In this document: one piece after another, positions 1-9,119 of the stretch
Layout: each line of letters opens with the position of its first letter
Numbering within the stretch: the first letter of the stretch is position 1
Assembly (NCBI RefSeq): GCF_036250755.1
Contig: NZ_CP109583.1
Coordinates: forward strand, 5,801,001-5,865,000
Reading direction: 5' to 3'
Source of the DNA: Streptomyces uncialis
GTDB lineage: Bacteria > Actinomycetota > Actinomycetes > Streptomycetales > Streptomycetaceae
Length of the DNA: 64,000 bases
Notes under the pieces: model-generated
The model's database searches: none
Seen by the model: only the letters and a program-made list of their open reading frames with translations
What the model was told of the DNA's origin: nothing
Made by a program: the position numbers and the translations under genes

Positions 1-153
1 ACCCTGGAGCAGGTCTGCATCGAGACCGTCGAGGGCGGTCAGATGACGAAGGACCTGGCGCTGCTGATCTCCAAGGACAGCCCGTGGCTGACCACCGAGC
101 AGTTCCTGGAGGCGCTCGACGCCAACCTCCAGAAGAAGATGGCGTCCGCCTGA
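1..153 (+). CDS. icd: NADP-dependent isocitrate dehydrogenase, C-terminal 50 residues (partial)
   Basis: Only the 3' end of the gene lies in the window. The visible 50 residues contain CIETVEGGQMTKDLALLI and end LDANLQKKMASA, which fits the C-terminus of the homodimeric (type II, eukaryote-like) NADP-isocitrate dehydrogenase. That enzyme converts isocitrate to 2-oxoglutarate in the cytosolic TCA cycle. The pairing with mdh 3.3 kb downstream is consistent with this. A strong hairpin follows 65 bp after the stop. The assignment rests on a short tail, so the subfamily is less certain than the general identity. Confidence 0.8.
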   Translation, partial: TLEQVCIETVEGGQMTKDLALLISKDSPWLTTEQFLEALDANLQKKMASA

Positions 154-218
154 TCCGGCGCCGGCTTCCGGCCGGGCGGTCCGCCGTCCGGCCACCTGCG
201 GGCCCCGACGCCCGCACC

Positions 219-253
219 GTGGCCCGCACGCTCCCCGTGAGCGTGCGGGCCAC
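219..253 (+). terminator. Intrinsic terminator hairpin after icd
   Basis: A perfect 15-bp inverted repeat (left arm 219-233, GTGGCCCGCACGCTC; right arm 239-253) with a 5-nt loop lies 65 bp after the icd stop. There is no U-tract, as is usual in Streptomyces. Confidence 0.8.
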
Positions 254-723
254 CGCCGTGTCCGGGCGCTTGCGGTGACGGGACGGCCGTCCGCGGCGTG
301 GGACAGCCGTCCGGCGGGGGCGCCCGGCGTACGCGGACGGTCCCCGCGGGCGTACCCCGGCGCGGTACGGTGACCGCCGGTAGGCCACGATGTGGCCTTC
401 CGATGCTTACAGGTGGGTCCAGGTGTGTCCCTGGGGTGTCCGCCGCGTACGGTGCGTCACCGGGACGGTGCCGGGGTGTCCCGGCCCGGTATCAGAACCC
501 GGGGTTCCGTATCGCGGACGCCCCGGGCGGTGGGACACTGGCGCGCAGGCGGCGGACTTCCCGCGCGCAAGGCGCGCGGCGAAGGAAGTCCGAACGCTTC
601 CGTGCGCCCCCTGGGCGGGAACTGGCATCCCGGCTCCGGGCATCCCTGTGGGTACCAGAACGGGATGAGGCACGGGGTCACGCACAGGGACGTACACGTA
701 CGTTCGGGGGATAGGGGGACGCA
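254..723. other. Intergenic region upstream of the XRE/DUF2690 gene
   Basis: No convincing gene. It holds two small palindromes: GAACCC-G-GGGTTC at 495-507, and ACGTAC-AC-GTACGT at 690-703 just upstream of the next start codon. Repeated GTACC/GTACG steps occur. It probably carries the promoter of the downstream regulator. Confidence 0.5.
690..703. promoter_or_regulatory. Palindrome ACGTAC-AC-GTACGT upstream of the XRE/DUF2690 start
   Basis: A perfect 6+2+6 bp palindrome ends 20 bp before the ATG at 724, at the 5' edge of the ribosome-binding region. It could be an autoregulatory operator for the encoded XRE protein; that is an inference from position only. Confidence 0.3.
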
Positions 724-1944
724 ATGCCTCGTTGGAAGGAACTCCCGGAGGAACTGGACCCACAGGTCAAGGAGTTCACCGGACAGCTCCGCAGGCTGGT
801 CGACCGCAGTGGGCTGGGTATCGCCGCGCTGTCGGACCGCACGGGCTACAGCAAGACGTCCTGGGAGCGGTACCTGAACGGCCGGCTGCTCGCGCCGAAG
901 GGCGCGATCGTGGCACTGGCCGAGGTCACCGGCACCAACCCGGTCCATCTGACGACGATGTGGGAGCTGGCGGAACGCGCCTGGAGCCGTTCCGAGATGC
1001 GCCACGACATGACGATGGAGGCCATCCGGATCTCCCAGGCGCGGGCCGCGCTCGGGGAGACCGGCGGCACGCCCACGCGGGAGCGCGGCGGCCGGGCCCA
1101 CAAGGCGCCCGGGGGCCGTCCCGCGGGTGCCGACGCCCCCGCCGGACGGCCGGGCCGTCCCGGCGCGCGGGGCGGCGCGCACGCGGCGCCGGGCGCCCGG
1201 CGCCCGGACGGCGCTCCGCGCCCCGGCCCGGACCCGGCCCGTTCCGACGCCTCCGGCAACGACGTCACCTTCGAGAGCGTGCGCTACCAGGGGCACTTCG
1301 GCGGAGCCGTGCCGAACGGTCCGGGGACCCGTCCCGGAGCCCGTCCCGGTTCCCACCCGGCCGCCGCCAACGGCGCGATACCTCCCGGGGGACACCGGTC
1401 CACGGGGCGCGGTGGCGCGCCCCAGGGCCCCGCCGGGTCCGGGTCCGGCACCAAGCGGCGGACCACGATGTTCCTCGCCGGGGTCGTCGGCACGCTCGCC
1501 GTGATCGCGGTGGCCGTCTGGGCGACGGGTCTCGGCGGCGGTGACGGCGGGGCCCAGGCGAAGCCGTCCCCGTCCGCGAAGCCCAGCAAGCCGGTGCTGC
1601 CCGCCGGGGTCGAGTGCAGCGGCAAGGACTGCACCGGTCAGGACCCGGAGACCATGGGGTGCGGCGGCGAACTGGCCCGTACGACCACGACCGCCCGGGT
1701 CGGTACGGCCACCGTCGAGGTCCGCTACAGCAAGACGTGCGGGGCCGCGTGGGCGCGGATCACGCAGGCCGCGGGCGGGGACCGGATCGACATCGCGGCC
1801 CCCGGCGCGGCCAAGCAGGCCAGTACGGTCGAGGCCACGGCGGACACGGACGCGTATACGCCGATGGTGGCGGTCGGGGCGGCGGGCGACGCGAAGGCGT
1901 GTGCGACGGTCCGGGCCACGGCCCGCAAATCCTGCACGGAGTAG
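724..1944 (+). CDS. Membrane-anchored XRE-family regulator with C-terminal DUF2690 domain
   Basis: A 406-residue protein. Residues ~15-85 form an XRE-type helix-turn-helix (IAALSDRTGYSKTSWERYLN). A Gly/Pro/Arg-rich linker without predicted fold follows (~115-245). One membrane segment lies at ~248-268 (TMFLAGVVGTLAVIAVAVWA), and a cysteine-containing domain at ~297-406 (VECSGKDCTGQDPETMGC) matches DUF2690. The DNA-binding part would be cytoplasmic and DUF2690 extracytoplasmic, an arrangement suited to sensing across the membrane. The family is common in Streptomyces but no ligand or regulon is known to me. The ATG at 724 follows a GGGGGA-type ribosome-binding site. The 3' flank is the first large repeat region. 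Confidence 0.85.
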   Translation: MPRWKELPEELDPQVKEFTGQLRRLVDRSGLGIAALSDRTGYSKTSWERYLNGRLLAPKGAIVALAEVTGTNPVHLTTMWELAERAWSRSEMRHDMTMEAIRISQARAALGETGGTPTRERGGRAHKAPGGRPAGADAPAGRPGRPGARGGAHAAPGARRPDGAPRPGPDPARSDASGNDVTFESVRYQGHFGGAVPNGPGTRPGARPGSHPAAANGAIPPGGHRSTGRGGAPQGPAGSGSGTKRRTTMFLAGVVGTLAVIAVAVWATGLGGGDGGAQAKPSPSAKPSKPVLPAGVECSGKDCTGQDPETMGCGGELARTTTTARVGTATVEVRYSKTCGAAWARITQAAGGDRIDIAAPGAAKQASTVEATADTDAYTPMVAVGAAGDAKACATVRATARKSCTE

Positions 1945-1959
1945 CTGTCCAGCTCGGCC

Positions 1960-2960
1960 CGAGGTTCCCCCCTGTGCGGGTCGCCTTTGCTTGCGCTTGT
2001 GAGGTCTGTCCGGGTGGGCGCACTTGTTCCCGCACAGGTCGTTCGTGGGGTGCGCAGTTCCCCGCGCCCCTTTGGGGCGCGTCCGGCTTGTTCTTCGGGT
2101 CGGTGCCGGTCGGGATTCTCCGTCCTCGATCCGACACGCTCGGTAACACGTCCAGTGGTCCGACTGAAGAGCATCGGAGTCTGCGAGCAGAGATTCCCGC
2201 CCACCCCCTCACGTGAGTCCTGCGACTGCGCGAGGAGGGTGCTTGAACCCCGGCCCCGCTTCCTGACAGCCCGCAGTCTGATCGCCAGCCCCAGTTGGGC
2301 GCCCCCAAAGGGGCGCGGGGAACTGCGCAAAAACGAGGACGGCCCCGCACCCGAGGAACAACCGCAAGGGGGCAGCACCCAGGGGCGCGAGGAACTGCGC
2401 ACCCCCGAAGTACCCGCACAGGAAGTACGTCCAGGTGTGGAACCCCAGGGGCGCGGGGAACTGCGCGAAGACGAGGGCGGACCCGCACCCGAGGAACAAC
2501 CGCAAGGGGGCAGCACCCAGGGGCGCGAGGAACTGCGCACCCCCGAAGTACCCGCACAGGAAGTACGTCCAGGTGTGGAACCCCAGGGGCGCGGGGAACT
2601 GCGCGAAGACGAGGGCGGACCCGCACCCGAGGAACAACCGCAAGGGGGCAGCACCCAGGGGCGCGAGGAACTGCGCACCCCCGAAGTACCCGCACAGGTA
2701 CAGGTACGCCCAGGTATGGAACCCCAGGGGCGCGGGGAACTGCGCAAAAACAAGGACAGCCCGCACCCGAGGAACAACCGCAATAGGGCAGCACCCAGGG
2801 GCGCGAGGAACTGCGCACCCACGGAGCGACGGCACGGGGACAAGTACGCCAGGCACAAGTAACCCAGGGGCGCGGGGAACTGCGCACCCCACGAGCGACG
2901 GCACAGGAACAAATGCGCCCAGCACAGGGGACCTAGGAAGCGCGAGCGAAGGCGACCCGT
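1960..2960. repeat. Composite intergenic repeat region A (core plus tandem ~138-bp units)
   Basis: The left arm has one GCGCAGTTCCCCGCGCCCC motif (from 2052). The conserved core (about 2052-2328) contains GGTGCCGGTCGGGATTCTCC and GCATCGGAGTCTGCGAGCAG. The right arm has the motif GGGGCGCGGGGAACTGCGC at 2310, 2448, 2586, 2727 and 2867 (spacing 138, 138, 141, 140 bp). Between these, a variant with GAGG instead of GGGG lies at about 2382, 2520, 2658 and 2798. The segments between motif copies are themselves repeated. Another recurrent motif, close to GAAGCGCAAGCGAAGGCGAC, is at about 2938 and, reversed, at 1980-2000. Long open frames here on both strands are repeat artefacts. Confidence 0.9.
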
Positions 2961-4452
<1,492 letters not shown>

Positions 4453-4471
4453 CCCGCGCCCGCACGAACCC

Positions 4472-4503
4472 CCGCCCCCGGCTGCCACAGGCGCCGGGGG
4501 CGG
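4472..4503 (+). terminator. Terminator hairpin after mdh
   Basis: Perfect 11-bp arms CCGCCCCCGGC (4472-4482) and GCCGGGGGCGG (4493-4503) with a 10-nt loop. It lies between the convergent mdh and DUF5753 genes and could serve both. Confidence 0.75.
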
Positions 4504-4526
4504 TGTCACGCCCGGGGCGGACCGGC

Positions 4527-5141
4527 TCACCGGAGCGCGGCCAGCTCCTCCCGGATGAGGTCCCGGGCGGCGTCACCGTAGACGGCGGACCGCTGGAGCA
4601 GCGCGAACGCCTTCTCGTAGACGGCCAGGTCCGCCTCGTCGGTGATGTCCAGCCCCGAGGCGATGGTCTCCACATGCACGAGCTTGCCGTCGAAGATCCC
4701 GAAGCTGTGCCCCGGGAGCCCGGCCAGCTCGGCCCGTGAGGGGATGATCCCCAGCAGCAGCCCCGCACGTTCGGTGGCCGCCAGCAGATGCGCGAGTTGC
4801 CCCCGCATCACCTCCACGCCCCCGAACCTGGCGCGCAGCGCCTGCTCGCCGAGAAGCGTGTGGTACGAGCGTCCGTCGCGCCCGATGAGCGCCGCCCTCG
4901 CGGTGCGGGCGGCGACACCGGCCTCGATGTCGTCCGGGACGCCGTGGAAGTTCACGACCCGCTGGAGAACGGCACGGGCGTAGTCGGCGGTCTGGAGGTT
5001 TCCCCAGACGAGTTCGGCACAGTAGTGGCGGGAGTCCTTCGTCCGCTGGACCAGCCCGAGGAAGCCGTCCTGCACCGGACCGGTTCCGTTACGCAGCACC
5101 GTGGACCAGGCTTCGTGGACGCGGGCTTGAGGAGTCGTCAT
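4527..5141 (-). CDS. Stand-alone DUF5753 protein lacking a helix-turn-helix
   Basis: 204 residues from ATG 5141. It matches the C-terminal DUF5753 part of Streptomyces XRE regulators: ETVVPG-like region replaced by LVWGNLQTADYARAVL, then TARAALIGRDGRSYHTLLGEQALRARFGG, LLAATERAGLLLGIIPSRAEL and a C-terminal FALLQRSAVYGDAARDLI. No XRE domain is encoded upstream in frame with credible coding character, so this is a 'headless' family member. Such proteins may partner with other HTH/DUF397 proteins. The nearest full-length relative is at 9944-10783. It diverges from the small CxxC gene and the graspetide operon. Confidence 0.75.
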   Translation of the reverse strand: MTTPQARVHEAWSTVLRNGTGPVQDGFLGLVQRTKDSRHYCAELVWGNLQTADYARAVLQRVVNFHGVPDDIEAGVAARTARAALIGRDGRSYHTLLGEQALRARFGGVEVMRGQLAHLLAATERAGLLLGIIPSRAELAGLPGHSFGIFDGKLVHVETIASGLDITDEADLAVYEKAFALLQRSAVYGDAARDLIREELAALR

Positions 5142-5375
5142 GCCTCCACCATGCCCATGGCGGCACCGTCCGCGCACATCAAGTCCTCCGGGCTGCGGGC
5201 GTATCCGGCGCCCGGCCGACCGGACGCGCCCCCGTTCACCCGTGCGGTACCGGCGCGGACCGTCCCCGCCTCCCGGCCAGGGGCGTGTGCGCCGGGGCGC
5301 GCGCGACCGCGAGGCAACTCCGCGCGCTTCCGCAAGGCTCTTGAGGTGTGGTGGACCTGCGCCGACGCTTTCCTC

Positions 5376-5567
5376 ATGAACCCTCAGTACTGCTGTCGAT
5401 GCGGAGTCCTGACCGAAGATCCCGTCCTGGTCGAGGCGGTGCACAGCGCGAGCGGCCCGGGCCTGGACATCTACGCGTGCCGCGACCACACCTTCCGGGT
5501 ACCCGCCGCCCTGACCCCGGCGGCGGCACTGGAGTCCGCCTTGCGCGGGAGCCACGGGAACGGGTGA
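5376..5567 (+). CDS. Small cysteine-rich protein upstream of the graspetide operon
   Basis: 63 residues, start ATG 5376. N-terminal cysteines (MNPQYCCRCGVL) and a later ACRDH suggest a small metal-binding fold, but a full set of ligands cannot be assigned. It lies 64 bp before the graspetide precursor gene on the same strand and may be co-transcribed. Function unknown; whether it belongs to the RiPP pathway is an inference from position. Confidence 0.55.
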   Translation: MNPQYCCRCGVLTEDPVLVEAVHSASGPGLDIYACRDHTFRVPAALTPAAALESALRGSHGNG

Positions 5568-5631
5568 CAGGAGCTCGGCGTGGCTCGGCGGGGGTTCCCG
5601 TAAGCATCACCATGAAACGGAGGCGCGACAG

Positions 5632-5910
5632 ATGACGCAGACGCCCGCACCGTGGGATACGCAACGAATGGGGCCGTACGCGGCCACCACCACGGTCCCG
5701 GAGTACACGCCCGTGATCGACCCCGAAACGCAGATCGCGGTGATCGTGGATGAGCACGGCCGCACGGTTGAGCTCGGCGGCCACGGCACCAGCACGAATG
5801 GCCTGACGCCCACCGCGACCACCCCCGGTGACGGGTCCGGCCCAGGTGGCGCGACCGACGCGGACAGCACCGAGTCCTACGATCAGGACCAGAGTTCCGA
5901 CGATGGATGA
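5632..5910 (+). CDS. tgmA: Graspetide (ATP-grasp-modified RiPP) precursor peptide
   Basis: 92 residues. It has the hallmarks of the putative ATP-grasp target family (TIGR04186-like): an N-terminal PWDTQRMGPY, the leader motif PVIDPETQIAVIVDEHG, then the conserved HGTST and a low-complexity C-terminal core rich in Ser/Thr and Asp/Glu (DADSTESYDQDQSSDDG). The ligase in this class forms ester or amide links from Asp/Glu side chains to Ser/Thr/Lys. The acceptor-donor pattern here has many alternatives, so the ring topology cannot be read off. The gene overlaps tgmB by 8 bp, implying translational coupling. ATG 5632 follows GGAGGCGCGACAG. Confidence 0.88.
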   Translation: MTQTPAPWDTQRMGPYAATTTVPEYTPVIDPETQIAVIVDEHGRTVELGGHGTSTNGLTPTATTPGDGSGPGGATDADSTESYDQDQSSDDG

Positions 5911-6865
5911 CGGCAGGTCGGTACTGGTGCTGACCAACACCTACGACGTGACAGCGGACGTGGTGTTGCGGCTCCTCGCCGATCGCCACGTTCCGGTTGT
6001 CCGTCTCGACCCCGGCGCCGACCTGCACACGGGTGCTTCGCTGACCGCCACGTACCGCACCGGCGACCAGCGGGGCACCCTGCGCACGGCCAGCCGGGAA
6101 GTCGACATCGCACGGGTTAGGTCCGTCTGGGTGCGGAGGCCCTCGCCCTACCAGGGTCCGCCGGGGCTGAACCGCCAGGACCGCCGGTTCGCCGCAGACC
6201 AGGCACTGTGGGGCGCGGGAGGCATCCTCGCGTCTCTGCCAGGTGCGCACTACGTCAATCACCCGTGGAACAACCGGGCCGCCGAGTTCAAGCCCGCGCA
6301 GCTTTCGACCGCACGACGTTGCGGATTCCTGGTGCCCGACACAGTTGTCACCAACGATCCTGATGAAGCGCGGAAGTTCGCCGTCGGCCAGCCTGGCGGC
6401 GTGGTCTACAAACCACTGTGGAACACGCCCTACCGGGTGGACGGCCGGCCGCGCAGCGTGTGGGTACAAGAAGTGCGCGGAGCCGAGATCACCGACGCCG
6501 TGTCTGTCTGCCCGCATCTGTTCCAAGCCAAGGTGGACAAGGCGTTCGATGTGAGGGTCACCGCCGTGGGCGACCGGCTGTTCGGAGTCCGGATCGACAG
6601 CCCCGATCTCGACTGGCGCCACCGCCAGGACCTGATGAGATGCACGCCGGTCGACGTACCCGAGTCGGCCGTCCGTGCCGTCGCCGCCTACCTCACCGAA
6701 CTCCGTTTGACCTACGGTGCGTTCGACTTCGCCGTAACCACCGCCGGTGACTGGTACTTCCTTGAGTGCAACGCGAACGGCCAATGGGCGTGGCAACCGG
6801 CGGAGACCACCGCGGCGATCGCCCACGCCATCGCCGACCAGCTGGAGAAAGGCCCCGGTACATGA
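5903..6865 (+). CDS. tgmB: ATP-grasp ribosomal peptide maturase (graspetide ligase)
   Basis: 320 residues from ATG 5903, chosen because it overlaps the precursor stop and begins the N-terminal domain (SVLVLTNTYDVTADVVLRLL). The ATP-grasp fold spans ~100-315, with a nucleotide-binding lysine in GVVYKPLW (K170) and Mg/ATP ligands in YFLECNANGQW (E288, N290). The length and motifs match the SAV_5884-type ATP-grasp maturases of graspetide pathways. These use ATP to activate Asp/Glu side chains of the precursor and form macrolactone or macrolactam links. The gene overlaps tgmC by 4 bp (ATGA), so the three genes form a tight operon. Confidence 0.9.
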   Translation: MDDGRSVLVLTNTYDVTADVVLRLLADRHVPVVRLDPGADLHTGASLTATYRTGDQRGTLRTASREVDIARVRSVWVRRPSPYQGPPGLNRQDRRFAADQALWGAGGILASLPGAHYVNHPWNNRAAEFKPAQLSTARRCGFLVPDTVVTNDPDEARKFAVGQPGGVVYKPLWNTPYRVDGRPRSVWVQEVRGAEITDAVSVCPHLFQAKVDKAFDVRVTAVGDRLFGVRIDSPDLDWRHRQDLMRCTPVDVPESAVRAVAAYLTELRLTYGAFDFAVTTAGDWYFLECNANGQWAWQPAETTAAIAHAIADQLEKGPGT

Positions 6866-8004
6866 GCACATCGGCTCAGCTTCGCAGCGCCCTCGTGGAC
6901 AGACTCATCGAGGACGGCAGCCTCTCGGACCCCGGGTGGCGCGGCGCCGCCGGAGCGGTTCCCCGCGAGCTGTTCACGGGGACCTACTTCATGCCGGTGG
7001 CGGGCAGCGTCCCGACCAGCTACCGCCCGGTCCGGGAGGGCGAGCCCGGATGGCTGGAGGGGGTCTACTCCGACGCGACGCTGATCACTCAACTCGACGG
7101 CCGTATCCGGCCCGACGACGTGACCGAGGGCGCCGTACCCGGCTCCCCTTCGTCGTCGTCCACCCTGCCGTCACTGGTGCTGCGCATGTGGCATCAGCTC
7201 GACGCCGAGGACGGGCACCGGGTGCTGGAGATCGGCACCGGAACGGGCTACTCGACCGCGCTCGGCGCGTACCGCCTAGGGGACGCCGGTCTCACCAGCA
7301 TCGAGTACGACCCGGTGGTCGGCGGGGCCGCGGCCACGGCGCTCAAGGCGGCCGGGTTCGCGCCTCGGCTGATCATCGGTGACGGGCTGCGCGGCGACCC
7401 GGACGGCGGTCGGTACGACCGGATCGTCGCCACGTGCTCGGTCCGGTACATCCCGCTCCCGTGGCTGCACCAAGTACGGCCGGGAGGCAAGATCCTGGTC
7501 ACCCTCTCCGGGTGGAGCTACGCCAACGCCCTCGCGTTGCTCGACGTGACCGGTCCCGGAGAGGCCACGGGCCGGTTCCTGCCCGGATACACCAGCTTCA
7601 TGATCGCCCGTCCGCACGACCGGCCGCCCCGCCCGGCGCTGGCCCTGCTGCCCGGCGACGAGCGTCCGAGCCGGATCGACCCCGCCCAGCTCGACGACTG
7701 GACCGGCGGTTGGGTGGCTCAGCTCGCGGCGCCGTCGGCCGAACGCATGGGTGCGGGAGCGGAACAGATCCTCTGGGACGTGTCCACCGGCTCGCAGGCC
7801 CGGACAGCACCCGACCGCGATGGCGGGTGGACCGTCGTGCAGCGTGGTCCCATCCGTCTGTGGGACCAGGTCGAGCGGGCGGTACAGCGCTGGCAGGCCG
7901 TCGGCGGACCCCACCAGGAGGCATTCGGCATCACGGTCTCGGCCGCAGGCCAGCGCGTATGGCTCGGCACCGAGGACGGCCCCGGCTGGAACCTGCCGAT
8001 CTGA
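6862..8004 (+). CDS. tgmC: PIMT-like O-methyltransferase of the graspetide system
   Basis: 380 residues, start ATG 6862 within the ATGA overlap with tgmB. It resembles protein-L-isoaspartate O-methyltransferases: the SAM motif VLEIGTGTGYSTALGAY starts at about residue 121, then YDRIVATCSVRYIPLPWL and LRPGGKILVTLSG-like LHQVRPGGKILVTLSG. The long C-terminal extension is typical of ATP-grasp-associated methyltransferases (TIGR04188-like). In characterised relatives this enzyme methylates an Asp side chain of the crosslinked peptide, which then collapses to an aspartimide. The D/G-rich end of the precursor offers candidate sites. A second, divergent member lies at 22366-23511. Confidence 0.88.
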   Translation: MSTSAQLRSALVDRLIEDGSLSDPGWRGAAGAVPRELFTGTYFMPVAGSVPTSYRPVREGEPGWLEGVYSDATLITQLDGRIRPDDVTEGAVPGSPSSSSTLPSLVLRMWHQLDAEDGHRVLEIGTGTGYSTALGAYRLGDAGLTSIEYDPVVGGAAATALKAAGFAPRLIIGDGLRGDPDGGRYDRIVATCSVRYIPLPWLHQVRPGGKILVTLSGWSYANALALLDVTGPGEATGRFLPGYTSFMIARPHDRPPRPALALLPGDERPSRIDPAQLDDWTGGWVAQLAAPSAERMGAGAEQILWDVSTGSQARTAPDRDGGWTVVQRGPIRLWDQVERAVQRWQAVGGPHQEAFGITVSAAGQRVWLGTEDGPGWNLPI

Positions 8005-8006
8005 CC

Positions 8007-8103
8007 GGAAGCGATCCGGGGCAAGGGCGAAGCGCCGTGCGCCCGTGATCTCCGTTGTCTGACAGCTGTAGCTCGATCGGGCGGATCGCTTCCCGTCCGG
8101 CGG
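8007..8103. repeat. 12-bp perfect inverted repeat with 73-nt loop after tgmC
   Basis: Arms GGAAGCGATCCG (8007-8018) and CGGATCGCTTCC (8092-8103). The left arm starts 3 bp after the tgmC stop. It could act as a terminator with a structured loop, or be the remnant of a small mobile element; no target duplication was seen. Confidence 0.5.
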
Positions 8104-8137
8104 CCTGTTCCGCAGTCCGTGCGTAGGACGTGGTGGC

Positions 8138-8362
8138 ATGGGAATCGGCGACCGGCATCAGAAGAAGGATGTTGAGGCGGCACTCAAACGCGCGGAGGGG
8201 GCGGGCTTGAAGGTGACGCACGACAAGAACCGGCATCGGTGGGGATGGGTGATCTGCTATCCCTGCAACGAAGCACAGGTGGTGTTCTGCACCCCTCAGA
8301 ACGCGGGATCAGAGGCGAACAAGATTGACTCCTTCATCAGGAGGCACCGTGGACACGCGTGA
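8138..8362 (+). CDS. Small basic protein, possibly HicA-like
   Basis: 74 residues, start ATG 8138. The pattern KKDVEAALKRAEGAGLKV...HRWGWVICY...VVFCTPQN...IDSFIRRHRGHA suggests an alpha-beta-beta-beta-alpha dsRBD-like fold of the HicA type, but sequence similarity is weak and the HicA catalytic GSHH-type motif is not obvious. It overlaps the first of three tandem paralogs by 14 bp, so the four genes look like one operon. Treat the HicA comparison as a hypothesis. Confidence 0.6.
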   Translation: MGIGDRHQKKDVEAALKRAEGAGLKVTHDKNRHRWGWVICYPCNEAQVVFCTPQNAGSEANKIDSFIRRHRGHA

Positions 8363-8675
8363 TTGGTACTTCACCCTGCATCTCCAGGAGAAGCTGACAC
8401 CGGAACAGGCGGACGAGCTCGACGGGTTCGACCGCTTCTGCGACGGACGCATCAGCCGTGTGGAGAGTCCGGGGCACACGAGGTTCAGTTGCCTCTTCGG
8501 GGCCGAGACCCTGACCGAGGCGATCGCGGAGGCGCTGGGACTCTTCGCGGACTTCCCCGGAGTCCTGGTCCGCAGTGTCGAACTGGACGAGATCGCGCTG
8601 GACGACAACGGCATGTGGACCCCGGCCGTGATCCCCGCGCCGCCTCCGGTGCAGGCGGCGCAGCCTCCGTCATGA
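8349..8675 (+). CDS. Tandem paralog 1 of an unrecognised small family
   Basis: 108 residues from GTG 8349. The start is fixed by AGGAGG at 8339-8344, which lies inside the upstream gene. It begins DTRDWYFTLHLQEKL and carries LTEAIAEALGLFADFPGVLV, followed by a Pro-rich tail. The last ~50 residues are almost identical to those of paralog 3. The beta-strand opening followed by 'TLTEAIAEAL' recalls the HicB-type antitoxin layout, but I do not recognise the family. Confidence 0.7.
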   Translation: MDTRDWYFTLHLQEKLTPEQADELDGFDRFCDGRISRVESPGHTRFSCLFGAETLTEAIAEALGLFADFPGVLVRSVELDEIALDDNGMWTPAVIPAPPPVQAAQPPS

Positions 8676-8735
8676 GACCAAGCGTCGTCTCTGAAGCTCG
8701 CTGCCTGACCGATTTCACCGAGAGGCACCGGAACA

Positions 8736-9119
8736 ATGCGGTACTGGTACTTCGACCTCGTACTGGACGCCCCCCTCACCGAGGAACAGTCCAACACCCT
8801 GGATCACCTCGACCGCTTCAACGACGGGCGGATCGGCCTGGCGGAACGGCCGGGGTACAGCCGGTTCATGTGCTCCTTCAAGGCCACGACACTCACAGAG
8901 GCAGTGGCGGAAGCGCTGGGCTTCTTCGCGGACTTCCCCGGTGTCCTGATCCGAAGCGTGCAGATGGACCATTTCGATCTCCGTCACAACGGCTTGGCGA
9001 CGACTGCCGTGGTCCCCGCCCCGCCCTCGGTGGAGGCAGCACCGTCGGCACCCCGCAGAGCCAGGGGGAGGAGGCTCGGAGCATCGATCGATTCACGCGG
9101 AGGTACGAGGAGTGCGTGA
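8736..9119 (+). CDS. Tandem paralog 2 of an unrecognised small family
   Basis: 127 residues, ATG 8736. It is the same family as its neighbours (MRYWYFDLVLDAPLTEEQ, LTEAVAEALGFFADFPGVL) but more diverged, with an Arg/Gly-rich C-terminal extension. It overlaps paralog 3 by 8 bp. The gene order and overlaps suggest co-translation with the flanking copies. Function unknown. Confidence 0.7.
   Translation: MRYWYFDLVLDAPLTEEQSNTLDHLDRFNDGRIGLAERPGYSRFMCSFKATTLTEAVAEALGFFADFPGVLIRSVQMDHFDLRHNGLATTAVVPAPPSVEAAPSAPRRARGRRLGASIDSRGGTRSA

Noticed and set aside
2310..2885. CRISPR array suggested by 19-bp repeats at ~70-bp spacing
   Set aside because: The sequences between repeats are themselves repeated, the spacing exceeds CRISPR norms, and no cas gene is near.
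4527..5555. Longer version of the DUF5753 protein with ~138 extra N-terminal residues
   Set aside because: The extra part has no helix-turn-helix, overlaps the divergent small CxxC gene, and has shadow-like composition; ATG 5141 is preferred.
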